From Glandiceps talaboti (Eukaryota > Hemichordata > Enteropneusta > Spengelidae): 64,000 nucleotides of DNA. A program made the position numbers and the translations under genes. The notes under the pieces are model-generated. The model worked only from the letters and a program-made list of their open reading frames with translations, had not been told where the DNA came from and did no database searches. Numbering within the stretch: the stretch's first letter is position 1; each line of letters begins with the position of its first letter. Location: assembly GCF_964340395.1 (NCBI RefSeq), contig NC_135566.1, forward strand, positions 1,282,501 to 1,346,500, given 5' to 3'. Below are positions 18,301-33,124 of the stretch, piece after piece.

Positions 18301-21300
18301 AGCACGACATTTTATAAATGAAATGTGTGCTTACTTGTGAATTTTAGTTACGGTACATTAAAACTGACTTTTATTTTTATTTTAATAATTTCATCTATAT
18401 ATTTATAAACAAAGCATATTTTTCCAAATATCTCAATAAGAATGTCTCTGTGTAATTATTACTACAAGATATATCGGACCTAATTTCATAATTTGGAAGG
18501 TTTTACAGAAGGAAAAAATATATGAAATATTGATAAGTATAGGGTTGGTTAATACTAATACTGAAATGTTTGAGTCTGCGATATGTTCTGACAAATATTA
18601 TAACTGATGTCCTATTTAGGGCTATTTTGTCCTCTGTATCAATAATTATGATGTTATTTTTAATAATTTCCAATTATACACATCGATACTATGAATAAAC
18701 TGCAAAAAAATAGCTGTTGAACCAATTATAGATGTTATCATATAGTGTTTTTAATTGACATTGGTATAATCTACCTAAGTAACCCACATATTTTATCAGG
18801 GTCCCCAACCCAAATTATCTTACATGGTATGGAAAACTATGCAAGTTTTAAATGTGACATTCTATTTTGGCCATTCCTTATGTAAAACACTATCACAACA
18901 AAGCGTCCAGTTTTGTTTCTACCAACATTCCAAAGTAAATATATAGATACAGGGCTGTTCCAATGTACATTTATTTTGTGGTGTATATTATCAAATTGGT
19001 ATTTGAGTTATTTACAATGTAAATTTGGTAGCTAGACTTCAATCTACCATCCACTGATAAACACAGCTACTGTGTCACCATGGTGATCATGATAAAATAT
19101 TTACTAGTTAATTCTGTTAGAAAAATATGCATGTACATAACAAATGTGTGCCAAATGTCTACTTATACTTCAATTTCAAAATAGTTCAGAATTTACAAAG
19201 TGGAAAAAATAACCCTTACAAAATACAAATACTATTATTTAAGCCTTATACCTAATGGACTAGCAATATTAAATCGTGAAAATCAAAGTACAGGTCACAG
19301 ACACTTGTGACCAAGATAGGCTTACAAATGTTATAAATTATCAATACTATCAAAAACATAGATATGTGAACAGGAATTATGATGAGTATGGGTTTCTAAA
19401 ACAGTAAGTTTAACTGTTAACTGTGAGATACGTTGTGTTGTTCAATCATATCACGTTTCTAAACCAGTGGGTGCTGACTGACTGATGGTGTAGCACAAAT
19501 GTAGTATTTTACAGACCACAAGTTCCACTGTTGACTGTGAGATACGTTGTGTTGTTCAGCCCTATCAGACTTCTAAACCACTGTAAGATATGTTGTGTTG
19601 TTCAGCCCTATCAGACTTCTAAACCACTGTAAGATATGTTGTGTTGTTCAGCCCTATCAGGCTTCTAAACCACTCTAAGATATGTTGTGTTGTTCAGTCC
19701 TATCACACTTCTAACCAGTGGGTGCTGGCTGACTGATAGTGTAGCACAAATGCAGTATTTTACAGACTACCATTTCCATTGATGTAAAAGAAAACACTGA
19801 TAGATACAGTCCTAGAAATCTGCAAGTGTGTTATTCTATCCCCTTGATATATTATTAACCATATATATATCTATTATCCATAATTTATTACATTCTGACA
19901 CATATCTTGGGACACAAGTGTTTGTGGTACAAAGTGATACTCTTGGGACTTGCAGGAACAGGGAATTCCACAGGAATCATCTAAAAATATGACTTATAGA
20001 GAAGTTATACCCATGTGGAATTCCATACTATAGGTGCAATAAATGTAAGTATTTAATTTTCACACTTGTCTGGAAATTTGACATTTGCAAATAATTACAC
20101 TATAATAATTATCTAAATGGTAGCTATGATCTGAAATGACAACAGTGACAATAGCATCAATATAAATATTCCAGAAGCAATTTGAAGGCATACTTCGGTC
20201 TACAACATAAACATAAAGTGATACTTACATTTGTAAATTAAATGGCACATTCAGCATATCAAACCTTTCCACTTCAAAGTCTACACCAATTGTTGCTTTG
20301 TAATCTCGGTTGAAAACTTGATGACAAAATCTGTTAACTAAACAAGTCTTTCCAACAGATACATCCCCTATCACTATACATTTGGATATCTTCAATCTGA
20401 TATTGAAAGAACAGAAAAGGGTTTGCCAATTACAAAGTGGGCTATGCATCGGTTTTTCAGTTGAAAAAGCCTCAACATGTCTTATCCAAACACGGTTAAA
20501 AAGTGTTAATTTCTGAACAAATATATGGTTTTTATTTCCAGCCTAGTATGACAAGACAGACAACAACCCCAGCAAGTATGGTTGCTATGACACTCCTTTA
20601 AACTTCCACTCTCAAAAACCCTTGGAGAATTGGTATTAGTACACATTCTAGGTTACTAGCAATGTGTGCATACTCAGCAACCACTAATCTATGGAGTCTG
20701 GGGAACTACTAAGTGCTATAGAAATACCTATGGCCAACTTAGTCTCCGTTACCCAGCATCTTGCTGCTGTGGGCTCTGCCTATGAGTATGAGATCATCCC
20801 AAACAAGAGTCTGGGGAAATGACATTCCAACTATCCTGTGCAGGAAGTAGCCTTTGGAGCAGTGCATTGTCGAGAGTACTTTATGGCCAAAATTGCAGGC
20901 TGAAAGATTTGGGTACCTTTGCTACAGATTATCACTTCTCATGCGAATGATATATATTAATTACAATAAACAGGCCTCGTAAGTCCATTTTTTATGCTTG
21001 GAAGAAATGTACTGTTTGACTTCTGTCGTTGGATAGATGAAACGTGGTTTCCCCAGACTCTTGTCTGGGTGGTCTCATAGAAGAGCCCCAAGCAGAGAGA
21101 GTCTGGGTAACCAAGACTACAGCCAACTTGGCACAAAACCAGTGCATTGTGGGCCAATGCAGTAATGTCAAAGATGGTGCAGCTCACACTACTAGCTCAA
21201 GCATAATAGATTATAAACAAATGAAACTGGGATGAGTTTCACATGTTTGAACAAGCCATAACTGATACATTCCAAGTCCATAACTTGAGATGGGGAGTAA

Positions 21301-24300
21301 ATGTCATAGGACATAGGTTGGAAGTGCTCTCCATCTGGGGCTCTCCATACACTGCAGGTCTTTATCCACACATTCCCTTTACTATCAACATCTTTTACAT
21401 GTACATTGTAAGAGTAGCATGTTTACTGATGAGTGATATACGTGATAAATGACTCCGCAATGTATTCTGTACCATTATCAGCTTGAAAATCAAACAACGA
21501 GATTGATAGGTTGATGTCACTACATTTTATTACATTTGAATATTAAGTAACATATACTCATTGAGAAGTATGACAATTTCTTATGTTTTTTAAATTTTTG
21601 CATACAGGTACTCTTTAGAAGAGAAGCCTTGGACCACAATAATAGGATTTTATGTAGGCATTGATCATGTGATAGAAATGTCAATGTGAAATCTTTGAGG
21701 AAGTAGGAAAGTTTCATTGAACATTTTCACAAGTGTTCTAAGTACATGTAGGCGATTAAAGGTTAAAGTTGAATTTAAGAAGTGAAAGTGATTTTGTTGT
21801 AAGCGTGGGTTGAAATAAGTCTGCTGACAAATAACACTTATATACTTTTGAATTCACAACAATAAATATGCACAATACCTGACACGAGAAATTGTAGGTG
21901 TTTTTCTTTTTTTTAATTATCTGCCTATTTAAACTTTGTTAATTAGTAAATGTCTGCTATTGTACATGTAACACCCCTTCACATGCTTCAGGCAACAATT
22001 ACATTAGCCAAGATATTGGGTTACCAGCCTTGCCATATATGTTAAAAAGGTCATTATTGTTGATGGTTACAGTTAAAGGTCTGCCCAATTTGACAGCATG
22101 ATGTATAGCTTTACATTCAAGTATTTCACAGTTTATATACAACTATACTGTTTGATTTGTCTTCCATGGAAATAAAGATTCTAAAAAAAGTGAAATGTTC
22201 ATTAAAATCTCTTTATAAGTATTAAAAATCATGAAAACATTTTTGCAGTTTTGCAGAACTTTTGATTTTAATGATTATCTTCAGAATATTACTCAAATAT
22301 TGAAAATAGCTCCGAATATTACATAATATTCTTACATAATCATAATCTGATGTACTCATAATCTTTAACAAATATAATATATTATATATACATGAGTTGA
22401 TACATGTGTTTTACATTATATGGTTTCCTGTTCAACTCAGCCATACTTCCTGTATGGAGACAATTACAATAACATGTATTGATATCACAAACACCAAAGA
22501 GTGTTACTTTATGGTTATTAGGGCATTGACTTTATATAATTTGTTACATGTATAAAAATGTCCTATCTGACATGTTCCTGCCATTCATTCTACCAACCAA
22601 ATCAGGGAAGTATTACATGAGTGTATCCATTGGACCAGGATGGATTTATGGCACAGAGCACACAGAACTGCATGCCATACATTCCATCTGTCCATGCACG
22701 TCATGCATGCCTGCACATTAACCTGCACCAACACTGAAAGTACATGAGTTTTCTTAACTTCAAAATTGGAAATCACTATTGTTCGATATGTTTTCATCTG
22801 AAAATACCACTTGAGCACTTCCCCTGCTTTTTGTTTGTGATTGGTTAACAGCAGTAATGTGGCGCTTTAAACTAATACTTCATTGGCTAATACTTCATGT
22901 GGGACTAGATGTCTCAGGTAAAAGTAATCCAAGATAAAATGAATATTTATAAAGTAAACCACAGAATTGAGCACACGTTCCCTATGTCATCGTCAGTTTA
23001 TTCCAATATACAAATTTATGCAATGATCCCTAAATCATACTAACATTAATTATAATATTATAGCACCTCTATTCAGAGTTCTTAGTATCCTAAATACTGT
23101 TATGGTAGTTTGCATAATATGGAGAAAAAGACAATAGAAGATGGTGAAATAATGTATGAAGGTGTGAGATGATACACCAATAGCTAAAGTCAAAGTTTCA
23201 AAACAAAGTCACAAAAATGTATTGAAAATTAATACAGAGAGTTGGTAGCCTTGAATTCATGTTATCTATCTAGCATTGCCAGGTGTAACTGATAATACTA
23301 GATCAGATAGGATAGCTACCAGGCTAGTCTACAGGCTACATCTGTCACATCAAATCTCTTCTCCAACAAGAAAAAAGACCATTGAAGTAATGGATAGCCT
23401 TTAGACTACTTCTAGACTAGATTGTCAGATTTATCTACTTACCCTACTGTTCCAGTTTTATTTGCAGCACAAGCATTTTTAACCATAGGATGGAACATTT
23501 GCTGTTTATATGGAGTTGCAGACAGTTTATATGCCTGTAAATACAAATAAAAGATTAGTATGTCACTGTTCTGTACTTTTACATCTGAAACTTGCTTTTT
23601 TTTAACTTGGTATCATTATCAAATCAGTGGATTATTGATTCTGGGCTCCCATGCAAATTTAGGGGAAAGAAAAGATAATTCCAAGTGCATCAAACACTTG
23701 TATTGGTCAACATACTAGGTATATGGTTTATCAGTTGAAGGAAAAAAGAAATCGTTCAGTGTTGTCACAGAGGTGGTAGTCTGAGGTGTTGTCAACTACC
23801 TTATAGAAGTATGGCAAATGGCTTACAGAAACAATGTGTATTATTCTCTAAATTCATGTCTTTGTCTCAAAGCTGTATATACACCAACTCTACCCTGTGT
23901 CACTTCAATGGAAATACTGAAAACTATAGTGTAAACCCTCTATCTATTTTTGCTATGTAGAAGAGTGTATGATTTCATATGGCAAAGATAACATAAAGAG
24001 ATTTGAAATATTCAGACTATGACAATGCAATGGTCCAAGTTGTACTTACATATATATATACAATGTACCATATGTCAAAAACAAATTGGTATTTTATGTT
24101 AATTACACAGACAGACACCCATACCCTAGAGAAGTGCCTTTCAGTCCAACATAATCGCATAATATGACACAGTAGCCAAAGTCTGCTTTATTCGCAACAA
24201 AAAGTATAGATAACTTTTTGAATAACAAAAGGTAAGTATAACACCAGTCATTGTTAAGGGTACATGTGTGTTGCATTACTTGGTTCAAAGGTCACGTGTC

Positions 24301-26963
24301 AATTGTAATCTGGGGTCTGATATCAGAACGGATGTACAGTATTATGTAGATGTCAAGTCGTGACTAGTATGTCAGATATCAGTCACCATAGTTTATGTTA
24401 ATTTAAGTGTATGTATGTATTGTACTTAATGTTCAGTGTTTGTATATTAACTCGCCTATAAGCTACCACTTCAGATTCCATATTCAAAGCATAAAATGGG
24501 CAAAATTTGAAAATTTGAAACCCCAAGTTCTTTAATAGGAGTACGCCACTTGATTTCTAGGGGGGGGGGGGGGGGGCAGATGAATTTTGAGAAAATACTT
24601 TGTTGTCGGCCAAAAGCAGGAAAAAAAATTTGCTGACCAAATCAAGACACACAAAAAAATTTGTTTCCATGAAAATACCTCCCTCCCGTAACCCCCCCCC
24701 CCCCCACTTGGCTTCCTCAAACTTCTATTCAACTTTTACTGTCTACTTTCCAATTTTACTAGCCTCTGTGGGAATATTAAAGCTACATCCATTACTACCT
24801 CTTTTGAAATAAGCTACATTCATTATGTATGTCTCCTGTTATGAAGAAATTAAATTTCAAAAAAAAAAATTACACAAAGCAATGCGGCGAAAAGACAAAT
24901 TTAAAGCATATATTCATATTAAAAAACTGGCTGTACCCTACTTGGTAAAAACAACAATTGCTGTCTAGTTGCTCTTGAAAAAAAAAATTTGCTGGTGGTT
25001 GTTGGGTCCAAATCCTCCCCCCCCCCAAAAAAAAAATGCTTTACCCCTTATCACTATCCATGTAGACATAAGAATTAGACAGGATCATTCATCTGTTAGG
25101 ACTTTGAGGTTAGGGCAAAAGTTTTCCATAGCTCTACCAGACAAACTGCAGTCTTTCTTTACACTAATCCTAATCTGAGAATCTTGTGCCTTTAAACTTT
25201 CCAAGATAAGTCTGACATCTATTTTGTATATATCAAAATGAAATCATATAGTTCAGGTAAAATATTGAATTTACAGAACGTAACATAATGTACAGACACT
25301 TTCTTCATTTCTAGTCATCTACTTCAGATCAATGCATACAATTCATTTAAACTGAATAGGTTATCTTGGACCATGTCATTTGATACCAATAAAACATCGA
25401 CCCATAAATCACGTGATTGGTACATGTAGAACTTTTACACAAAGAAAGCATTTTGACAACTTGCCAAACTTCTCTCAATCAACAATGAGTTTTAGTGAGA
25501 CAACTTAGCTATACAAGCTACTCAAAAAATGACCTCACACCTTCACTAAGGGTATCCTTACAACAAACTTCAACTTGATATTATAGCAATTTTCCATGTC
25601 ATTCAGATTTCGTTACTTGTTTTCTAACTTGTTCAATATATAAATGTGCATGCACATTTTGATATTTGTTTACTTTTGTTTCTATGGAAACAGATATATC
25701 ATAAATCTTCTCAGTTTATTTATTTATTACCCATATCATTTTAACCCAGAACTGTAATATCAACACTTGCAAAATATAACTGTGGCACAAATTATTTCTA
25801 AATCAATTGTTATAATTGTCATTTCAACATTTGTCCTTCTATCTATAATTAGATTTGTTACATCTGTGTATTGTTGGATTGACATAAATTTGTTCTGATG
25901 TTGACACATACGTATTAAAAATAACGTTAACAGATATTCAGTCAAATCATGACAGTCTTTACGATACAAAATTAGTTTGATATTTTTTAAATGTCAGATA
26001 TGCCACATATACACATGCATGGCAAACACAGACTGTAGTCAGATCAACAATAAACATAATCTAAAACTTAAACATTAAGATAATTTATCTTACATCCTGT
26101 CCCATTTCCTTTATTTGACATCAATAATAAAAATAATAAATAACATTAATTCACACAGATCAGACTGGTGCTTGGGGTCATGGGTAATGACCTTTGATGG
26201 AAAGTTTACTTTCTGAGTCATGTTTACCAGGAGACTACACTAGAGCTGACCAAACCCATTGTCATTATTGCTATAGTATACAAACATTGAAAAACAAACA
26301 AAACTAACTAAACTAATTATTAACACTTTCAAAAATAATAAACATTTTGGACTTCTGGTCTACTGCCACATAATTTGCATTTTTATCCAATTTGTACGAC
26401 TCTAATGATCTACCATATATGGAACTATAATTATTGTTTGAATTCTAACAATAATCACAAATTTATTATTTAACCTTCATGAGCATTTCAATCATCTAAA
26501 ATATTTGGTTTGTACATGTGAATGTTAAATGTTTGTACAAGAACTCAATATTGGTGATTTAAAGTCCACAGAATAATTATGAAAATATTTTATATCAAAT
26601 TAATCTGACACTGAAGTACTTTAAACACAAATAAAACTATTCATACATTATATGAACAAATGAATAAATAAGACATTTTTAAAAAATTGAACTATCGACT
26701 TGAAGAGGATATCGCTGGTTAAAAAGACAGCACTGCCATATTGGTCAAAGTGAAATTTCGACAACAAAACGACGGTAAAGAACTGCAATTTGCAAACCAA
26801 ACCGACAAAAGTTTGTTTTGTTTTCGTTTCATTTTTCATTCTGACAAAATTATTGAATTATTTTTTGTTAAAGTCTGTGAGGTATGGCAATTTGTAAACG
26901 ATCACTTACCTGTGGAAATTTTGTGATAGTTCTATCACGAGCGGCCTTTTCGTCTCGTTTCAT
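14458..26963 (-). CDS. RAB34: Rab34 small GTPase, 8 exons, complete
   Basis: Complement of 26910-26963, 23443-23534, 20229-20396, 16925-16989, 15795-15928, 15519-15609, 14737-14859 and 14458-14546; all GT-AG, joining to 271 residues. The start [18 protein letters not shown] is 18 codons, the same length up to the PQ as I recall for human RAB34. P-loop GDVSVGKT at 59-66, switch [10 protein letters not shown], switch [12 protein letters not shown] at 106-115, and a C-terminal Cys-Cys at 270-271 for geranylgeranylation. The G4 motif reads TKLD rather than NKxD; RAB34 relatives also depart here. Rab34 acts at Golgi and ciliary-vesicle membranes in early ciliogenesis. RAB36 is the nearest alternative, but the divergent RPL23A neighbour favours RAB34. 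Introns reach several kilobases and hold transposon copies. Confidence 0.92.
15085..15420. repeat. (ATC)n trinucleotide repeat in a RAB34 intron
   Basis: Long interrupted ATC/GAT array between the exons at 14737-14859 and 15519-15609. It creates long spurious frames of Asp or Met on the minus strand; the spliced gene skips it. Confidence 0.95.
16577..16670. repeat. about 33-bp tandem repeat, three copies
   Basis: Unit GCAGTGTGTGTAGCACTGTG followed by AATTGCAGACTA, in a RAB34 intron. Confidence 0.75.
17045..17345 (+). mobile_element. 5'-truncated CR1/L2-like LINE 3' end
   Basis: The plus strand encodes [19 protein letters not shown], then [15 protein letters not shown] and a stop, matching the conserved C-terminus of CR1/L2-type reverse transcriptase proteins (SxWNSLP...FKxxLKTHLF). 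A short 3' UTR and an (ATT)n tail near 17300-17330 follow. Only about 300 bp remains, inserted in a RAB34 intron in the opposite orientation to the gene. Confidence 0.8.
17346..19418. other. RAB34 intron sequence
   Basis: AT-rich intron. Besides two short (GACA)n tracts near 17800-17850, no further element or exon recognised. Confidence 0.35.
19419..19767. repeat. family D element with internal 46-bp tandem expansion
   Basis: Units run from ACTGTGAGATACGTTGTG to a terminus like GTATTTTACAGAC, which is roughly the inverse of the start. The first unit spans about 19419-19516. The second (from about 19535) contains four to five tandem copies of a 46-bp segment (CCTATCAGACTTCTAAACCA at 19561, 19607, 19653, 19699). 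A minimal 72-bp relative is at 44084-44155. Confidence 0.75.
20742..21117. mobile_element. MITE-like element, family C copy 1
   Basis: 376 bp bounded by GTCTCCGTTACCCAG and CTGGGTAACCAAGAC, flanked by TA on each side. Internal subterminal inverted parts AGTCTGGGGAAA and TTTCCCCAGACTC. About as long as, and clearly homologous to, 60918-61283. Lies in a RAB34 intron; short open frames in it are shadows. Confidence 0.85.
21118..23442. other. RAB34 intron sequence
   Basis: No exon, RNA gene or clear mobile element seen. AT-rich, with a long A/T tract region near 22200-22400. Confidence 0.35.
24545..25040. repeat. homopolymer G and C tracts with T/A-rich spacers
   Basis: A G-run of about 18 at 24560, C-runs near 24692 and 25015, and repeated words such as AAAAAAATTTGCTG at 24626 and 24980. 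Opposed G and C runs flank about 130 bp and may be the decayed ends of an insertion. In a RAB34 intron. Confidence 0.5.
25041..26909. other. RAB34 first intron, remainder
   Basis: AT-rich, nothing recognised; the open frames here have no family resemblance. Confidence 0.3.
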
Positions 26964-27573
26964 AGTTGTAAAGTGTCAATATGGTACAAGTGTATAAAAG
27001 TTAAATGTCCTGACTGTATCAAGTCTCGCAGACTGGAGACTAAACCGCGAACCGTGAACGATGTGTTTTTTTCCTTCGACCAATCTTTCTCGATTCTGGC
27101 AAGAATATACTTCGTTATACCATTTTGTCGGAAAAAGCAGGTGTGACAAGGAATTCCAATCAAATGCGTGTCACCCGAGTCTTTTGAGATATATTGTTAC
27201 CTAGGACTCCGAGTTGGTTGACAGCCGACAACTACAATGTGAATGCATTACACTTTATTTGCCGAAAGAACGAAGCCAACGAAGCAGACTTTGACATGAC
27301 CCGGAAGTGAAAAACTATTACGTGACATTTTACTTGTTCGTTGTAATGTATTAAAATATTAAGAATATCGTTCAGCTCCACTTATCGTACCATTTAACAA
27401 ATTAGATATGTAAATTAATAATTTTAAAAAATCACAAAACACTGTGGAAGCTCTCTTCCTTTAAATATATTAAATAAGTGTAGATGGATGAAATACCACA
27501 TATTTCCTCCAGTAATGGGGTCCCTGATTTGACGTCGCTGAAACCCGTCCATTCATCAACCTTTTTAGCCAAC
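26964..27573. promoter_or_regulatory. shared RAB34 / RPL23A promoter region
   Basis: 610 bp separates the two start codons, which face away from each other. The region is richer in CpG than its surroundings around 27020-27310. Immediately before the RPL23A ATG is a pyrimidine run, AACCTTTTTAGCC, that resembles the 5'TOP start of ribosomal protein mRNAs. Promoter function is inferred from geometry. Confidence 0.6.
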
Positions 27574-30873
<3,300 letters not shown>

Positions 30874-30920
30874 GAAGTCAATTTTCTGTTTAAAAATGAC
30901 CAAAAAAAATGTTTCCAGTG

Positions 30921-30930
30921 AATAAATAAA
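30921..30930 (+). terminator. RPL23A polyadenylation signal
   Basis: Two overlapping AATAAA hexamers about 50 bp after the stop codon. Confidence 0.8.
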
Positions 30931-31000
30931 ACTTTTAACTGGATTTACTGTCGTTTGTGATGTGATTTCATCAGTATCTGTTGTGTTGATTGCGTGTTGT

Positions 31001-31075
31001 AGTAGTAGTAGTAGTAGTAGTAGTAGTAAGTAGTAGTAAGTAGTAGTAGTAAGTAGTAGTAGTAAGTAGTAGTCA
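31001..31075. repeat. (TAG)n microsatellite
   Basis: AGT/TAG trinucleotide array with occasional AAG interruptions just beyond the RPL23A 3' end. Confidence 0.95.
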
Positions 31076-32543
31076 AATTAGACAAAAAGATTCCTTGTTG
31101 TTGGTACTTCTTTAGCAAAACTTGAAGCAAGTGATTTACAGGAGTGTACTCAACAATGAATCTTCAGTCTATGGTTGTTGAATGTGTTTGGCTACAATGA
31201 TTTCATCAAACCTGTCTTCCAACAAGGTTGAGTTACAGATTCAGTAGAGTTAGTTTTATACATGTAGTTACACTGATAATGGTAGTAGTAAGAATCCATG
31301 TACAATGTATGTTGTATTGCCTATATTTTCACATGATTACAGTATTGACTCTGATCCAAGTCATTTGGCATTTGATGATATAATAATGGTGTATAGAAAC
31401 ACTTATAAATCACATCTCTTTGCAGTCTATTCTCAGTATTTATTGCATTAGAGACTTAATGTGTGAATATTTCTTGGTGAAATGATACTTGAATAATTTG
31501 TGTATTGAATGGACAAACACAGCTGTTTTAGTATAAAACAACTCCATGACTCCTAAAAGATAAAACTAGATATAAACCATTACTACACATGTCCAGATAC
31601 AGATTTAGCCACCCATACACAGCGGAACTCTAGATAATGGACATAACAGAATTTAGTGAATGATATTGTACCAATTGCACCTCTATGATACATCATGCTG
31701 TTAGTTAACAAAAGAGTAAGAACCAACAAAGCTAACATGCTGTTATTAAGCTGTTAAAAGGTGCTTTGTATTGGACACAACTGGTTTCTGCATAGTCTCT
31801 GGGAGCATTCCCGATGTTGTAAACTTGGTATCCATGTGCCCTTGTCAATAGAAAACCTTGAAATGTACATGGTCCATGCAATTAATTATCATAGATGATG
31901 AGAAGCATGTAAGTATGTTGGGGGGGGGGGGGGGGGGGAGATAATACGAGAGTCCTTTTGTCATACACAGCATGTGTAAAAACAAAGTAAATATTACTAA
32001 TGGTGTGTGGGGATGCTATACCATTCATTGGAGAAGACTGCTCAAAAGTACACCTGCGCCACAGGTGAAACAAAAGAAAAACAGCAAAATACATAACTGG
32101 CATTTGGACCATCTTTGACAGTCTGAAAAATCAATGATGAACACAAGGAGATTGTCAGAGAGGCCACTGATGTGCATCGTGATTGGTTGTCATACATGAA
32201 TGGCTCCTGTTAGTACACATTTGCAATAATATTACATTAAAAAAAATATGTATGAAGAAAAATGGACTGTTACAGACTTAGACCTTCAGAAACCCTTGAA
32301 ACAGACAACATAATAGTGTATGGTTCACCTGACCCTCTAACTTCTAAGGAATAAACTGTACAAGCCGACACAAGTGAGCAGATCTTCCATCCAATATACC
32401 CACCTAGTGTGAACTAGTAACAGTAGACTAATGTTCAAAGCTGCAAAGTTCTTCACTTTTACTATGTAACACTTCATGTGTAAAACATGCTCCGGTGGAA
32501 ACACACGCCCTCTACGACAGCTGGAGAATCTAGAGAATCATAC
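31076..32543. other. intergenic interval with a G18 run
   Basis: No gene recognised. A homopolymer of about 18 G at 31920-31938 could form a quadruplex. The rest is unremarkable AT-rich DNA. Confidence 0.4.
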
Positions 32544-32550
32544 GTAAGAA

Positions 32551-32582
32551 CAGGGACGTATAAAAAGTTTTATACGTCCCTG
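32551..32582. mobile_element. hAT-like remnant reduced to its two inverted ends
   Basis: CAGGGACGTATAAAA and TTTTATACGTCCCTG face each other with only a couple of bases between them. They are flanked by direct copies of GTAAGAA (extended to GTAAGAAC, 8 bp, depending on where the boundary is drawn). CAGGG ends and an 8-bp duplication are hallmarks of the hAT superfamily. Palindrome and flanks are read directly; the origin is inferred. Confidence 0.65.
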
Positions 32583-32590
32583 GTAAGAAC

Positions 32591-33124
32591 CAGACTAGAC
32601 TCGGACTTCGCAAAGTTCTGACCTTTAGTATAAATTTGTGTAATATATGCATATATGATTGTACAGGGAAAACATTTCTTTACATTTCCAACTAAGTAAC
32701 ACTCACCAAGACAGCGTTTTTATATGCGGACCAGTCAGATCTCGCGCGCAGAACGCAGACCACGAACCACGACCGCCTTCTCCACCTGTACTGACGGGTA
32801 CCTCGCCCGACAGCGTTGTGTGTTTCCATTTGACAGAGAAGACAGGTGATTTACAACGGACCCACAACATGTTTGAATTATCAGTTATTTTGAAGCGTGA
32901 GTAGTGCGATCAACGATGGCGGTTAACGTAACGCAAGCAGCTTTTTAGAAATTAATATGAAGTTTCGAACGAGGATGCAAGAAACTTCCATCCAATCATA
33001 TTCCAGCGTCGCACGGCATCTATTTGCATAGCAACATTCACAGAACAATTCTTGCGAATCTGATTGTCTTGTGGGCTATGTTCCTAACTTGACAAAATAA
33101 CGAATATTCTGTACGAATTCTGCA
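32591..33124 (+). promoter_or_regulatory. upstream region of the gene at 33125
   Basis: Relatively CpG-rich (for example TCTCGCGCGCAGAACGCAG near 32737) compared with the surrounding AT-rich DNA, ending at the start codon of the next gene. Promoter role inferred. Confidence 0.4.

Noticed and set aside
24532-24812. Pro-rich and Gly-rich frames
   Set aside because: Caused by C and G homopolymer runs in a RAB34 intron.
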